From NCBI GenBank assembly GCA_950097015.1, contig CATNEN010000038.1, positions 7,314,001-7,378,000 on the forward strand: DNA of 64,000 bases, written 5' to 3'. Made by a program: the position numbers and the translations under genes. This document shows, in pieces, positions 21,751 to 34,390 of this stretch. Position 1 is the stretch's first letter. Each line of letters begins with the position of its first letter. The notes under the pieces were generated by a model. It had not been told where the DNA came from and made no database searches. It saw only the letters and a program-made list of their open reading frames with translations. Source of the DNA: Macrostomum hystrix (lineage: Eukaryota > Platyhelminthes > Macrostomidae).

Positions 21751-24700
21751 TTTAGCTGTAAAACAGTAGCACATGACTCAAGCTGATCGTCTGACCTTTA
21801 TTTTGCATATATTGTGATTGTTTATTGGCACATTTCTGTGAGTGTACCGGATGCCCTCTGAGGGGTGGGTATTTGAATGTGAATTCTGCCAACCGCCTAC
21901 AAATCCTGCAAGTCCACAGCCACACAATCAGCACAGGCCCACAGGGCGGCAATCCTACAATCCCACCCCGCTAAAATCATGCAATCCAACCAGCCTATAG
22001 CCTAAGTATCTCAGGAATCCAAATAAAAAATCCTACAATCCCAAAATCAATTCTTAATCCTAAGTCTTAATTCTTAAATCCCAAAATTTCATAATCCTAC
22101 AAAAAAACAATCCTTCAATTCGTCAGTTTTACAATCTAATAGTTTTTAAATCCCAAAAATCCGAAAATCTTAAAAATCCTAGAACCCTATTAATATAATA
22201 TAACCCTACAACTCAACAGTCTGCAATCAAAGCATCCTACACTTCTAGAATCCTACAATCTTACATTAGTAATAAAAAATGGTTTGAAATTTTAATCACA
22301 GCGAAGGGTATAAAGTCTAAAAGTTGCCCAGACAGGGAGGGCATAAGACGAAGACAGTATAAAGAAAACTTAAAATACCAAAGAAAGCCACAGGAAAGCT
22401 TGAAAATTCAGGAAAAACGTTTTTTAAATTAAACACCTTATATTTCATAATATTTTTTGTATTCGAAATTCGCTTGAGGTGGGTTAACTCAAAGGTTAAC
22501 TCAGTGAGGTACTTAACTCAAATAAATTAAGTAAAGTTGCTATTACTTGCTCTGATCGATTAACTAAAGCAAGTAAAGTATTACACGACAGCCCAAACAA
22601 CAATCCGACGTCGACTGACTTTCTCGTAGTCACCGACGTCCAGCGACATCGTTGGCAAATTGGAAATTTTACCGTACATTACAATAGCAGAGATTCAGAG
22701 GAAACACGGATCGAAGAAGATGTTGAAATGCTGAATCATCGCGCATAATTAAACAATCAGTACCAGACATTACAATCCTAAAATCATACAGACCTCACGT
22801 ACAATCCTTACACAAGGACCATTAGGATCGTAGTGATCCTTGTCCTTTAAATCCTATACAAAAAATACAATCGTAAAATCCTATAAACCAGCAATGCAAA
22901 AAATTGAAATCAGACAAATCGACAATAGTATTTAGCAGATAGAGAGAGCCAAAACAGTTTTTGCCCTTCTAAATACCGCAAATAACAATTTTAAAGTAAA
23001 ACAAATCTTAGTGAATAAGTTTGCATAAAGCAACACAGATGCGCAGCAGGTTATATGATTAGACTCATTAGTTATGTTTTCGTTTAGTTTCAAGATAATT
23101 CTGCAATATATATTGACATTTTGATGACTAATACTGTAACGGTATATTAACATGTAACGACGATATGAGCCAGTCCAATTTACAAGAAAACGAAGTATAA
23201 AAAATACTTATTAATCGAAGTTATTATTGTGAGTATTTTAAAAAATTTTAGCAGAACAGGCAAATAATTCGAGCTAGCTGGTATATTTAAAGTTGGTATA
23301 TTTACTTTTAAAAAATATTTTATGACATTAGGTACATTGGGGCAATGCTCATAGGCCTAGTTAGTTAATAGTCATTATGTTCGGTTCCTGGACACTTAGT
23401 CATCTAGCCAATTGGTGAATGGTGAATCTTATACATAGTTAAAGTTAGGTCAGTTTGTTAACTACCCATAGAAACTACAGTGTTGATTGATTTATAGTTG
23501 TCAATGAGTATGGTATATGGAAAACTGAGGGCAAACTATAAGAATTCCAGTTCCAGGTGATCACAAATGTTTAAATTCATACTAGGGCCTAGGCCCTACT
23601 GTGAAAGAAAAGTGATCATTATTTAGGGCTCCAGTGAGAAATTAAAAAAAATCCATATTTTTGGTCTTCTTGTGTTACAGATCTTGCTTGTCTGAGTTAA
23701 AAGACACATGACTCATAAAAATTGGTCAAGTAATAAAAAAGTTACAACACTTTTTGATCAACATTTTAGTTGTTTTTGTAACGTATTTTTCCCATAAGGG
23801 GGCTGTGATCAAGATGACCGGATAGATTTGACTTAGAAAACAAAAAATTGCAAATTTTTTTTCTAATGGATTTTAAAAGTTCCAAAAGCATATAGTTCAT
23901 TTTTTCATTATCTACACTATGGAATATATATATAATATTCTATTAACCACTCAGTATTAAAGTATTAAATTTCAATTTTACATTGAATAGTATTACTATG
24001 CTGACAAGACATTTATTTGTTTACAATATAAAAATCTTTTGGCTTAAAAGAAGTGGCAAAGCCATACCTATTCCATGGCTTATCAAATATATGTTGCATA
24101 GACATCAATTTATTTTTTACATTCAATTGCAAAAGCCATCTGAAATGTGTAAAGGGGGTATATTAGAGATATGTTTGTGGGAGATTCCACTAAAGGAAAA
24201 TAAAAAGGTTTGAGTATATTATATTCTACATAAAATTCTATGTACAATTTTAATGGGATACACTTAGAAAACACTATAAACAATGATTGAAAAAGAAAAA
24301 GAAAATTTCAGTATCAATGCATTAGAAAATTTTTATGTTCTACATAAAGTAGTTTTTATAAATTTTGATCACATAGGGAATACTAAAAAAATAACACATT
24401 TTGGCACCATGTAACTTTTTGTTTTTGTAGCATATAAACACTTGCTGTAAAGTAAATTTTATCTTCTTTCTATTGATAGTAGGCTTTATTTTCTTAACAT
24501 AAAATTTGTTCTTTTTTGTCAGAACATAGCATTCTTTTTTATTAATTTAATTTTTTTTCTATATATTTTTTCGCTTACTAGAGTCCCTATCATTATTAAA
24601 CTGTATAGTTAGTTGGTATATTTGTAAACAGACTAGGGAAATCTAAGTAATCTAAGCAATTAAAGTAAATAACTAAAAAATACTAGGCTTATGATTATTG

Positions 24701-25967
24701 AGATGGTCAATTTGAAACTCAAATTTCTAAAAAAAAAATTTTCACAAGGCACAAACAAAGACAGCAATTAAACAACTATTGCTAAAATTGGTTGGACTTG
24801 AACTTTTTTTTAAATCATCAAGATGACAAAGTTTCTACAAGTCTTGGTACCTATGCTATCCACCCTCTTAGACCCTGGACACTTTGTCATCCAGATGACA
24901 AAAAGCTGTAGCCCATACTTGGCCAGCCAATGGATATCCATCTAACCAATAAGGCCTTGGCCTTGTGCCATCAATTCACTTTAATTGATACTGAGACCTG
25001 AGTTAAGCTAGCTAGGCCTAGTCAGTCTAACTTCTTAAAGGTACACATTTACAGTAGCTAAAGGTTGCTTAGTCATGATTCTGTGGCTGAAAATATTGTC
25101 TATAAAAGTGCATAAAATTAGAAGTTAATTTAACACAAAAATCTTCCAAATTCAACTGCTGGCTAAATTACTTAAGTTACTATAAGTTACTTTTGGCTAC
25201 TGCTAGCAATTAACAATATTTTATTACTTTTCTGTCTTAATAGCTCTGGCAAATGAAGATAGCATATTACCATGTACTATATTGATTATGACATTAAAAA
25301 TCCCAATAATTTAGGATCTAAACATTATAATTATCAAAATCTGAAGACTAATAATCATTGGATTTTGAATTCTAGAAAATCCTTGCAGATAATAGCTCAG
25401 AGAAAAATATAGTTTACCATTTCCATTTTTGCTCTAATTTTTTTAATATTGCTATTTGAATTCTAAAATATTTACCCTTCATTTGTTTCAATTAGTGTCA
25501 ATGCTTATTTAAGAAAAATTATTCATATTTAAAATTAGACTATATAAAGCATTGTAATTCTTTTTTAATTTTAAAGCCCTGGACTTCAATCCTAATATGT
25601 GGGATCCCAAAACATTAGAATCTTTTAATATTCAGTTCAAGGATTTCATCCATAAAAATCCTAAAAGTAAATTACTAAAAAATAAGGACCTAATCTCTAG
25701 CTTGTGGAAATGGCCTAAGTATACATAGCAAAGTTTATGAAGCCATCCTAATGCTCTTGTACCAAATTCTAATAAACTAATTTCAAAGTCTTCCATTTCA
25801 AGCCCAAACAACATTTCTAATTACCAAAAAAGTTTAAATCAATTTGCTTCAATTGAATCATTGAGCACTGCTTATATGTTTCCTCACTTTACAGTTTTCA
25901 AATTGTTTTTTTTGCTACAAGATACAATACTTCGTTAAAAAAGGGTTCAAACAGAGATTAAACAGAT
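21751..25967. other. AT-rich gene-poor block
   Basis: About 4.2 kb, largely AT, with no supportable gene. 21900-22930 contains scattered degenerate aatcctacaatccca-type motifs, suggesting an old decayed tandem repeat. 22930-25960 is unique AT-rich sequence containing only short chance frames. Confidence 0.5.
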
Positions 25968-28900
25968 ATGTCAGCTCTAGCTTCTAAACGTGAAGACTTC
26001 TACAAAGATCGCAGCTATGATCCGCTGGCAAAATATAGTCGGGATCGCAGCGACCTGCTCTCTAAGCTGGACTCCACATCGACTTCTTCTGCCGGAATTG
26101 GAGGCAAATCTCTTGGGGATAAGACAGGTTTGGGCAGTCTAGACGACAAAGCGGCTGCCGATGCTGGGGTTGGTTTTGCCAACCTTCCTAATCAGGTTAG
26201 TTTCCATGACAACTGATGCAACTGACTGAATGACCAGCTGATGCAACTGAGTGAATGACCAGCTGATGCAACTGACTGAATGACCAGCTGATGCAACTGA
26301 CTGAATGACCAGCTGATGCAACTGAGTGAATGACCAGCTGATGCAACTGACTGAATGACCAGCTGATGCAACTGAGTGAATGACCAACTGATGCAAATGA
26401 GTGAATGACCAGCTGATGCAACTGACTGAATGACCAGCTGATGCAACTGACTGAATGACCAGCTGATGCAACTGACTGAATGACCAGCTGGTGCAACTGA
26501 CTGAATGACCAGCTGATGCAACTGAGTGAATGACCAGCTGATGCAAATGAGTGAATGACCAGCTGATGCAACTGACTGAATGACCAGCTGATGCAACTGA
26601 GTGAATGACCAGCTGATGCAACTGAGTGAATGACCAGCTGATGCAACTGACTGAATGACCAGCTGATGCAAATGACTGAATGACCAGCTGATGCAACTGA
26701 GTGAATGACCAGCTGATGCAACTGACTGAATGACCAGCTGATGCAAATGACTGAATGACCAGCTGATGCAAATGAGTGAATGACCAGCTGATGCAACTGA
26801 CTGAATGACCAGCTGATGCAAATGACTGAATGACCAGCTGATGCAAATGACTGAATGACCTGCTGATGCAACTGACTGAATGACCAGCTGGTGCAACTGA
26901 CTGAATGACCAGCTGGTGCAACTGACTGAATGACCAGCTGGTGCAACTGAGTGAATGCCCTGCTGATGCAACTGACTGAATGACCAGCTGGTGCAAATGA
27001 GTGAATGACCAGCTGGTGCAACTGACTGAATGACCAGCTGATGCAACTGAGTGAATGCCCTGCTGATGCAACTGACTGAATGACCAGCTGGTGCAACTGA
27101 GTGAATGACCAGCTGATGCAACTGACTGAATGACCAGCTGGTGCAACTGAGTGAATGACCTGCTGATGCAACTGACTGAATGACCAGCTGATGCAAATGA
27201 CTGAATGACCAGCTGATGCAACTGAGTGAATGACCAGCTGATGCAACTGACTGAATGACCAGCTGGTGCAACTGAGTGAATGACCTGCTGATGCAACTGA
27301 CTGAATGACCAGCTGATGCAAATGACTGAATGACCAGCTGATGCAAATGACTGAATGACCAGCTGATGCAACTGACTGAATGGCCAGCTGATGCAACTGA
27401 CTGAATGACCAGCTGATGCAACTGACTGAATGACCAGCTGATGCAACTGACTGAATGGCCAGCTGATGCAACTGACTGAATGACCAGCTGATGCAACTGA
27501 CTGAATGGCCAGCTGGTGCAACTGACTGAATGACCAGCTGGTGCAACTGACTGAATGACCAGCTGGTGCAACTGAGTGAATGACCAGCTGATGCAACTGA
27601 GTGATTCATCTGTGTGCCACTGTGTTCCCATTCGCAGATCTATCGCCGGGCTGTTCGAAGAGGCTTCGAGTTTAATTTGATGGTTGTGGGCGAGTCTGGC
27701 CTGGGCAAGTCCACCCTGCTCAACAGCATGTTCTTGTCTGAGCTATACAACGCCGACCACATGGGCCCGTCCAAGAGGATTAAGAAGACGGTTAGTAACC
27801 TGTCACCTGACTCCTGTCACCTGACTATCATATCACCTGACTCCTGTCACCTGACTCCTGTCACCTGACTCCTGTCACCTGACTCTTGTCACCTGACTCC
27901 TGTCACCTGACTCCTGTCACCTGACTCTCCTGTCACCTGACTCCTGTCCTTCTATTCTCCTATCCTTTTATTCTCCTATCCTTCAATTTCTATTCTCCTA
28001 TCCTTCTATTTCTATTCTCCTATCCTTTTATTCTCCTATCCTTCAATTTCTATTCTCCTATCCTTCTATTCTCCTATCCTTCCATTCTCCTATCCTTCTA
28101 TTATCCTATCCTTCCATTCTCCTATCCTTCTATTATCCTATCCTTCCATTCTCCTATCCTTCTATTATCCTATCCTTCCATTCTCCTATCCTTCTATTAT
28201 CCTATCCTTTCATTCTCCTATCCTTCTATTATCCTATCCTTTCATTCTCCTATCCTTCCATTCTCCTATCCTTCAATTTCTATTCTCCTATCCTTCTATT
28301 ATCCTATCCTTCCATTCTCCTATCCTTCTATTATCCTATCCTTCCATTCTCCTATCCTTCTATTATCCTATCCTTTCATTCTCCTATCCTTCTATTATCC
28401 TATCCTTTCATTCTCCTATCCTTTCATTCTCCTATCCTTCCATTCTCCTATCCTTCCATTCTCCTATCCTTCTATTATCCTATCCTTTCATTCTCCTATC
28501 CTTTCATTCTCCTATCCTTCCATTCTCCTATCCTTTCATTCTCCTATCCTTCCATTCTCCTATCCTTTCATTCTCCTATCCTTTCATTCTCCTATCCTTT
28601 CATTCTCCTATCCTTCCATTCTCCTATCCTTCCATTCTCCTATCCTTCTATTCTCCTATCCTTTCATTCTCCTATCCTTCCATTCTCCTATCCTTCCATT
28701 CTCCTATCCTTCTATTATCCTATCCTTTCATTCTCCTATCCTTCCACTCTCCTATCCTTCCATTCTCCTATCCTTCCATTCTCCTATCCTTCTATTATCC
28801 TATCCTTTCATTCCTGTTTGTGTCCCCGCTGGCAGGTGTACGTGGAGTCGCACACGGTGCTGCTAAAGGAGAACTCGGTGCACCTGCGCCTCACCCTCAT

Positions 28901-31047
28901 CGACACGCCCGGTTTCGGCGACGCTGTGGACAATTCGAACTGCTGGAACCCGGTGCTGGACTACATCGATGCCCGATTCGAGGACCACCTGAACGCGGAG
29001 CAGAAGGTTAGCAGGGGCCAGCTGATCGACAGTCGGGTTCACTGCGTCCTGTACTTCATCGCGCCTACCGGACACGGCCTGAAGCCGTTGGACATTGAAT
29101 TTATGAAGCGATTGCACGACAAGGCCAACATTGTGCCAGTGCTGGCCAAGGCAGACTGCATGACAATGGACGAGCTGCGCGATTTTAAGAAGACCATCAT
29201 TAATGAGCTTGCCCAGCACAAGATTCGTGTCTATGACTTCCCGGAATCTGTCCTGGCCGCCGCCGCAGCCGCCGCCTCCGGCGATTCCAACGCCGTCTCG
29301 GCTGTTTCCGGCGGCGCGTCAGACAATTGCGACGATGAGAAGTCGGTGAAGCGGCTGAAGGAGCGCTTGCCGTTTGCCGTTGTCGGCGCCAACTGCTTGG
29401 TGGAGTCCGCCTCCGGTGGCAAAGGCGGCGGCAAAGTTCGCGGCCGGTCCTATCCCTGGGGCAACGTTGAGGTTGAGAATCTGGAGCACAACGACTTCCT
29501 AGCCCTGCGCAATCTCATGCTGCGCACCCACATGCAGGACCTGCGCGAGACCACTAACAATGTGCACTTTGAGAACTACCGCTATCTCAAGCTGTCCGGC
29601 ATCGCTCAGGAGTCCAAATTTCGCACCACAGACGGCAAAGATCCCATGGCTCAGATGGAGACTGAGAAACGAGATCACGAGCTCAAGATGCGCAAAATGG
29701 AGGCAGAAATGGAGGGCGTGTTTGAGATGAAGGTAATTCGGATTTGACAAGATTGATGCAAAGGATTTAAACATCTAGGAATTTATAGTTTCGGAACCTA
29801 GGAACAGGGATGTCCTAAAACTTCAGGCTTCAGTACATTTATACAAATTCATGTTTTAGTAGGTTTATCAAACTTCAGGTTTCAGTAGATTTTGAAAACT
29901 TCAGGTTTCAGTAGATTTTGAAAACTTCAGGTTTCAGTAGATTTTGAAAACTTCAGGTTTCAGTAGATTTATAAAACTTCAGGTTTCAGTAGATTTTTAA
30001 AACTTCAGGTTTCAGTAGATTTATAAAACTTCAGGTTTCAGTAGATTTTTAAAACTTCAGATTTCAGTAGATTTTAAAAACTTCAGGCTTCAGTAGATTT
30101 TGAAAACTTCAGGTTTCAGTAGATTTTGAAAACTTCAGGTTTCAGTAGATTTAGAAAACTTCAGGTTTCAGTAGATTTAGAAAACTTCAGGTTTCAGTAG
30201 ATTTTGAAAACTTCAGGTTTCAGTAGATTTTTAAAACTTCAGGTTTCAGTAGATTTATAAAACTTCAGGTTTCAGTAGATTTTTAAAACTTCAGATTTCA
30301 GTAGATTTTTAAAACTTCAGATTTCAGTAGATTTTGAAAACTTCAGGTTTCAGTAGATTTTTAAAACTTCAGGTTTCAGTAGATTTTTTAAACTTCAGGT
30401 TTCAGTAGGTTTATAAAACTTCAGGTTTCAGTAGGTTTATAAAACTTCAGGTTTCAGTAGATTTTGAAAACTTCAGGTTCCAGTAGATTTATAAAACTTC
30501 AGGCTTCAGTAGATTTATAAAACTTCAGGCTTCAGTAGATTTTTAAAACTTCAGGTTTCAGTAGATTTATAAAACTTCAGGCTTCAGTAGATTTTTAAAA
30601 CTTCAGGTTTCAGTAGATTTTTTAAACTTCAGGCTTCAGTAGATTTTTAAAACTTCAGGCTTCAGTAGATTTTTAAAACTTCAGGCTTCATTCGACTATA
30701 ACTTCAGGTGTCAAACTTAGATTTGAAAAGTCGGGAAAAGATGTTTCCCAATTCCCTGCCCGCAGGTGAAAGAGAAGAAGCAGAAGCTGAAGGACTCGGA
30801 GGTGGACCTGCAGCGCAGGGCGGATCAGATGCGGAAGCAGCTGGAGCAGCAGGAGGCGGAGCTGGCCGAGCGTCGCCGTCAGTTCGAGGCCGAGAAGCGG
30901 GTCTGGGAGGCGGCGCAGGCGCAGGGCGGTGGCGATTACAACGCCGGCGACCTCGGCGGCGGCGGTGGCGGCGTCTCTGCCACAATGGACGCCATACACG
31001 GGAAAGAGAAAAGCAAGTCCGAGAAGAAGAAGGGCCTGTTTAAATAA
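25968..31047 (+). CDS. SEPT7: Septin 7 (peanut group), 4 exons
   Basis: Exons 25968-26195, 27638-27790, 28836-29732 and 30766-31047, all phase 0, encode 519 residues. The GTPase domain begins with [20 protein letters not shown], close to human SEPT7. P-loop GESGLGKS is at ~94-101, DTPGFGD at ~150 and the AKAD specificity motif at ~235. The septin-unique element follows ([18 protein letters not shown]), then a C-terminal coiled coil ([17 protein letters not shown]...). Septin 7 is the filament core partner that assembles with SEPT2- and SEPT6-group subunits in cytokinesis, cortex and cilia. Oddities: an Ala/Gly/Ser-rich insert around 268-300 absent from human SEPT7, and all three introns almost entirely filled by private minisatellites. 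Start: first ATG of an open exon with a septin-like N-terminus. Confidence 0.95.
26215..27605. repeat. 25-bp minisatellite filling septin intron 1
   Basis: About 55 copies of TGACCAGCTGATGCAACTGACTGAA with a few alternating variants (gtgaa/ctgaa, atgca/gtgca). Because 25 is not a multiple of 3 and units lack stops on the reverse strand, all three reverse frames stay open for ~470-485 codons; these are artefacts. Confidence 0.95.
27795..28815. repeat. Two adjoining arrays in septin intron 2
   Basis: 27795-27945 is a 14-bp array (TGTCACCTGACTCC). 27945-28815 is a 16-bp array (TTCTCCTATCCTTCCA / ttatcctatccttcta). The pyrimidine-rich strand faces the 3' splice site at 28835. Confidence 0.9.
29830..30700. 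repeat. 26-bp minisatellite in septin intron 3
   Basis: About 33 copies of CTTCAGGTTTCAGTAGATTT followed by T/A-rich TTAAAA or TGAAAA spacers. Confidence 0.9.
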
Positions 31048-31448
31048 TTTTTAAGTTTTAGATTGGACTTGATCCTGCAAGAACATTCAGCACACTACTG
31101 CTAGATACTACTGATGTCTCTACTAACCATTGGGTTTTTTAATCTCCCTTTTCGGTAGTTAATCTCTCTACTACATAGCTTTAATTGCGAGTAGTAAGTT
31201 ACTATTTGTATAATTATTTTTAAGTGCAATTGTTCCTAATTCTTATAACATGTCGAATTATGCGCTCGCGCCTGCATGCTTAATGAAGCTTTTGTACTTT
31301 TATAGTTGTGTACTTTTACATGCGCTTTGAATCGTGTTTCAATTAACCGCTGATTGCTAGAATTAAAATTAGTTTTAAGCATTTTTAACCTTTGTTTTTT
31401 TAGGTCACTTTCTAACTCTAAATCGTGAGAATTTTCACAAGCCATAAG
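31048..31448. other. Septin 3' flank
   Basis: AT-rich region after the septin stop, probably the 3' UTR and downstream DNA. No canonical AATAAA was spotted in the first 200 bp. Confidence 0.4.
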
Positions 31449-32895
31449 CTTTTTGTTTAGCTGCTAGATAAGATGTTAATTTAATCTAGCTGCTAGATAA
31501 GATGTTAAATTTAATCTAGCTTCTAGATAAGCTGTTAATTTCATCCAGCTTCTAGATAAGATGTTAAATTTAATCTAGCTGCTAGATAAGCTGTTCATTT
31601 AATCTAGCTGCTAGATAAGCAGTTAATTTCATCTAGCTGCTAGATAAGATGTTAATTTCATCTAGCTTCTAGATATGCTGTTAATTTCATCTAGCTGCTA
31701 GATAAGCTGTTAATTTCATCTAGCTGCTAGATAAGCTGTTCATTTAATCTAGCTGCTAGATAAGCAGTTAATTTCATCTAGCTGCTAGATAAGATGTTAA
31801 TTTCATCTAGCTGCTAGATAAGCAGTTAATTTCATCTAGCTGCTAGATAAACTGTTAATTTCATCTAGCTTCTAGATAAGCTGTTAATTTCATCTAGCTT
31901 CTAGATAAGATGTTAAATTTAATCTAGCTGCTAGATAAGCTGTTAATTTCATCCAGCTTCTAGATAAGATGTTAAATTTAATCTAGCTGCTAGATAAGCT
32001 GTTCATTTAATCTAGCTGCTAGATAAGCAGTTAATTTCATCTAGCTGCTAGATAAGATGTTAATTTCATCTAGCTGCTAGATAAGCTGTTAATTTCATCT
32101 AGCTTCTAGATAAGCTGTTAATTTCATCCAGCTTCTAGATAAGCTGTTAATTTAATCTAGCTGCTAGATAAGCTGTTAATTTAATCTAGCTGCTAGATAA
32201 GCTGTTAATTTAATCTAGCTGCTAGATAAGCTGTTAATTTAATCTAGCTGCTAGATAAGCTGTTAATTTAATCAAGCTTCTAGATAAGCTGTTAATTTAA
32301 TCTAGCTTCTAGATAAGCAGTTAATTTCATCTAGCTGCTAGATAAGCTGTTAATTTCATCTAGCTTCTAGATAAGCTGTTAATTTCATCTAGCTTCTAGA
32401 TAAGATGTTAAATTTAATCTAGCTGCTAGATAAGCTGTTAATTTCATCCAGCTTCTAGATAAGATGTTAAATTTAATCTAGCTGCTAGATAAGCTGTTCA
32501 TTTAATCTAGCTGCTAGATAAGCAGTTAATTTCATCTAGCTGCTAGATAAGCAGTTAATTTCATCTAGCTGCTAGATAAGCTGTTAATTTCATCTAGCTT
32601 CTAGATAAGCTGTTAATTTCATCCAGCTTCTAGATAAGCTGTTAATTTAATCTAGCTGCTAGATAAGCTGTTAATTTAATCTAGCTGCTAGATAAGCTGT
32701 TAATTTAATCTAGCTGCTAGATAAGCTGTTAATTTAATCTAGCTGCTAGATAAGCTGTTAATTTAATCAAGCTTCTAGATAAGCTGTTAATTTAATCTAG
32801 CTTCTAGATAAGCTGTTAATTTAATCTAGCTGCTAGATAAGTTGTTAATTTCATCTAGCTTCTAGATAAGCTGTTAATTTAATCTAGCTAGCTTA
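31449..32895. repeat. 29-bp array rich in GATA-type motifs
   Basis: About 50 copies of CTGTTAATTTCATCTAGCTGCTAGATAAG (variants ttaatc, ttctag, aagcag). Each unit carries the near-palindrome CTAGCTGCTAG or CTAGCTTCTAG and AGATAAG. A longer block (31455-32150) seems repeated at 32290-32870, suggesting segmental duplication within the array. Confidence 0.93.
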
Positions 32896-33945
32896 ATCTA
32901 ACAGCTTCCCGATAAACAGTTTATTGATCAAGTTTATGTTACGGTTAAATCAGAAGTAACACAAGTTTTAACGGAGGTGATCGTTTCAGCTCTCGGTCAG
33001 CGGAACCTGTGTAAGATTGTCATCCCAATGAAATCCCTACATTGAGTCCAATCGAATAGTACCCACCAAAGCTGCTTTGACTCATAACTTCTGCCGGTTT
33101 TTTTGCCGGTTAAAACAAATTTAAGCTAGCTGAGGCTTTTGTTTTTAACCCGTCATGTTTAATATTTAATTACCAAATTCGCTTAACTTGATTAAACTCA
33201 TTTGCATCGATATTTGCTTTAAGCATTGACCTTTCTGTCTTGTCTGTTGTAAGTAGCATATGAGGCGTTGAACTCCCTGTTTTAACACAAAAAACTGTTG
33301 TTTGATTTAATTAGGAAATTATTAACTGCTGCTGCACTTTATCGATTTGCCGCTAGTCACTTGTTTAATTGTCAGCTTGTGACTTTTTTATTATAGTCAA
33401 CATTTACTACTGATATTTTTATTTTAGTAGTATGATAACGTTTTACTATATTCTGTTAAGAATGATTTATTTAAATTTGTCATCTTAGCTTTGGTGAAAT
33501 TATGCATCATTCTATGCGATTCGCTTTTCTAAATTTTCTCTTTACGCAATTTTATCAGTACTTTGATGCACAGTGTTTTCAATTGTTCTTGTTGTGCAAT
33601 TTTATATCTTTAAATTTTACAGTTTTGATTTTCTCTGCGCTAATTTTTAATTTACTCACAACTTATTTTAATCTGATATTGGTAAAACTCATATATTCGA
33701 TCAAATAGCATGATACGGAATATAATTAATAAACTAACACGCCTAAAACAGTTTATTGTATGTAAAAGCTTTATCAAACTGCAATTAATGTGTAAGCTGC
33801 ATATTACAAAATTCAACATGCAAATATTTGCCTAAATCTTTGACTGAATTTGATTTGCTTTATTTGATTTATCTAACATATCGCATTGGTTTGACAAATA
33901 GCTTATTTATGAGCAGGTAGGTAATTAATAATTTATTATTATTTA
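32896..33945. other. AT-rich intergenic DNA
   Basis: No gene supported; the open frame at 33502-33708 is AT-driven and lacks features. Confidence 0.45.
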
Positions 33946-33949
33946 CACT

Positions 33950-34205
33950 TGCCCCTGTCCATGTGCAGCCGACAGCACAGCCGCAGCTATTGCGCGGCGC
34001 ATCTGAAGGCTGCGTACGGCTGTTCAGTCCATGGACAGGAGCTGAACGACACAGCCACCATCAAATTACCCCACCTAATTCTGGTACCATTTAACAGCTG
34101 GGCGTACAGAGCCAAGTGTCTTGCTAAAGGACACAAATTGCTCCAGTTTAGTCAAGAATCGAACCCCCGACCTTCAAGTCGCGACTTGTAACGCTCTAAC
34201 CTCTT
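33950..34205 (-). repeat. SINE-A, near full-length reverse copy
   Basis: Reverse order of the family modules: tail (cagctattgcgcggcgcatctgaaggctg), palindrome variant CAGTCCATGGACAG at 34025-34038, tggtaccatttaacagctg, cttgctaaaggacacaa, then the tRNA-like head with reverse B box (ggaatcgaacc-like gaatcgaaccc). Confidence 0.8.
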
Positions 34206-34390
34206 GGCAATATCCTTGTACGCAAATCTATCAATACTACTTTTAGTAGGCTAACTAGGATGAGGAATTTTGTTGGGGTTTTTAGCATTAATAATGACAG
34301 AACTGTGTAAATCTGTTTATCTCTTTCCAGCTCTAGTCCATTAATTTCCAGTAATAATTTCTTGATACTCAACAACCAGTTTCTACGGCG

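Noticed and set aside
23983-24213. Forward 76-codon frame in AT-rich DNA
   Set aside because: AT-driven composition with no domain or splice support.
26139-27631. Three overlapping reverse frames of ~470-485 codons
   Set aside because: Produced by the 25-bp array; identical Gln-Leu-His/Ser-Phe repeats in all three frames, with no start or splice context.
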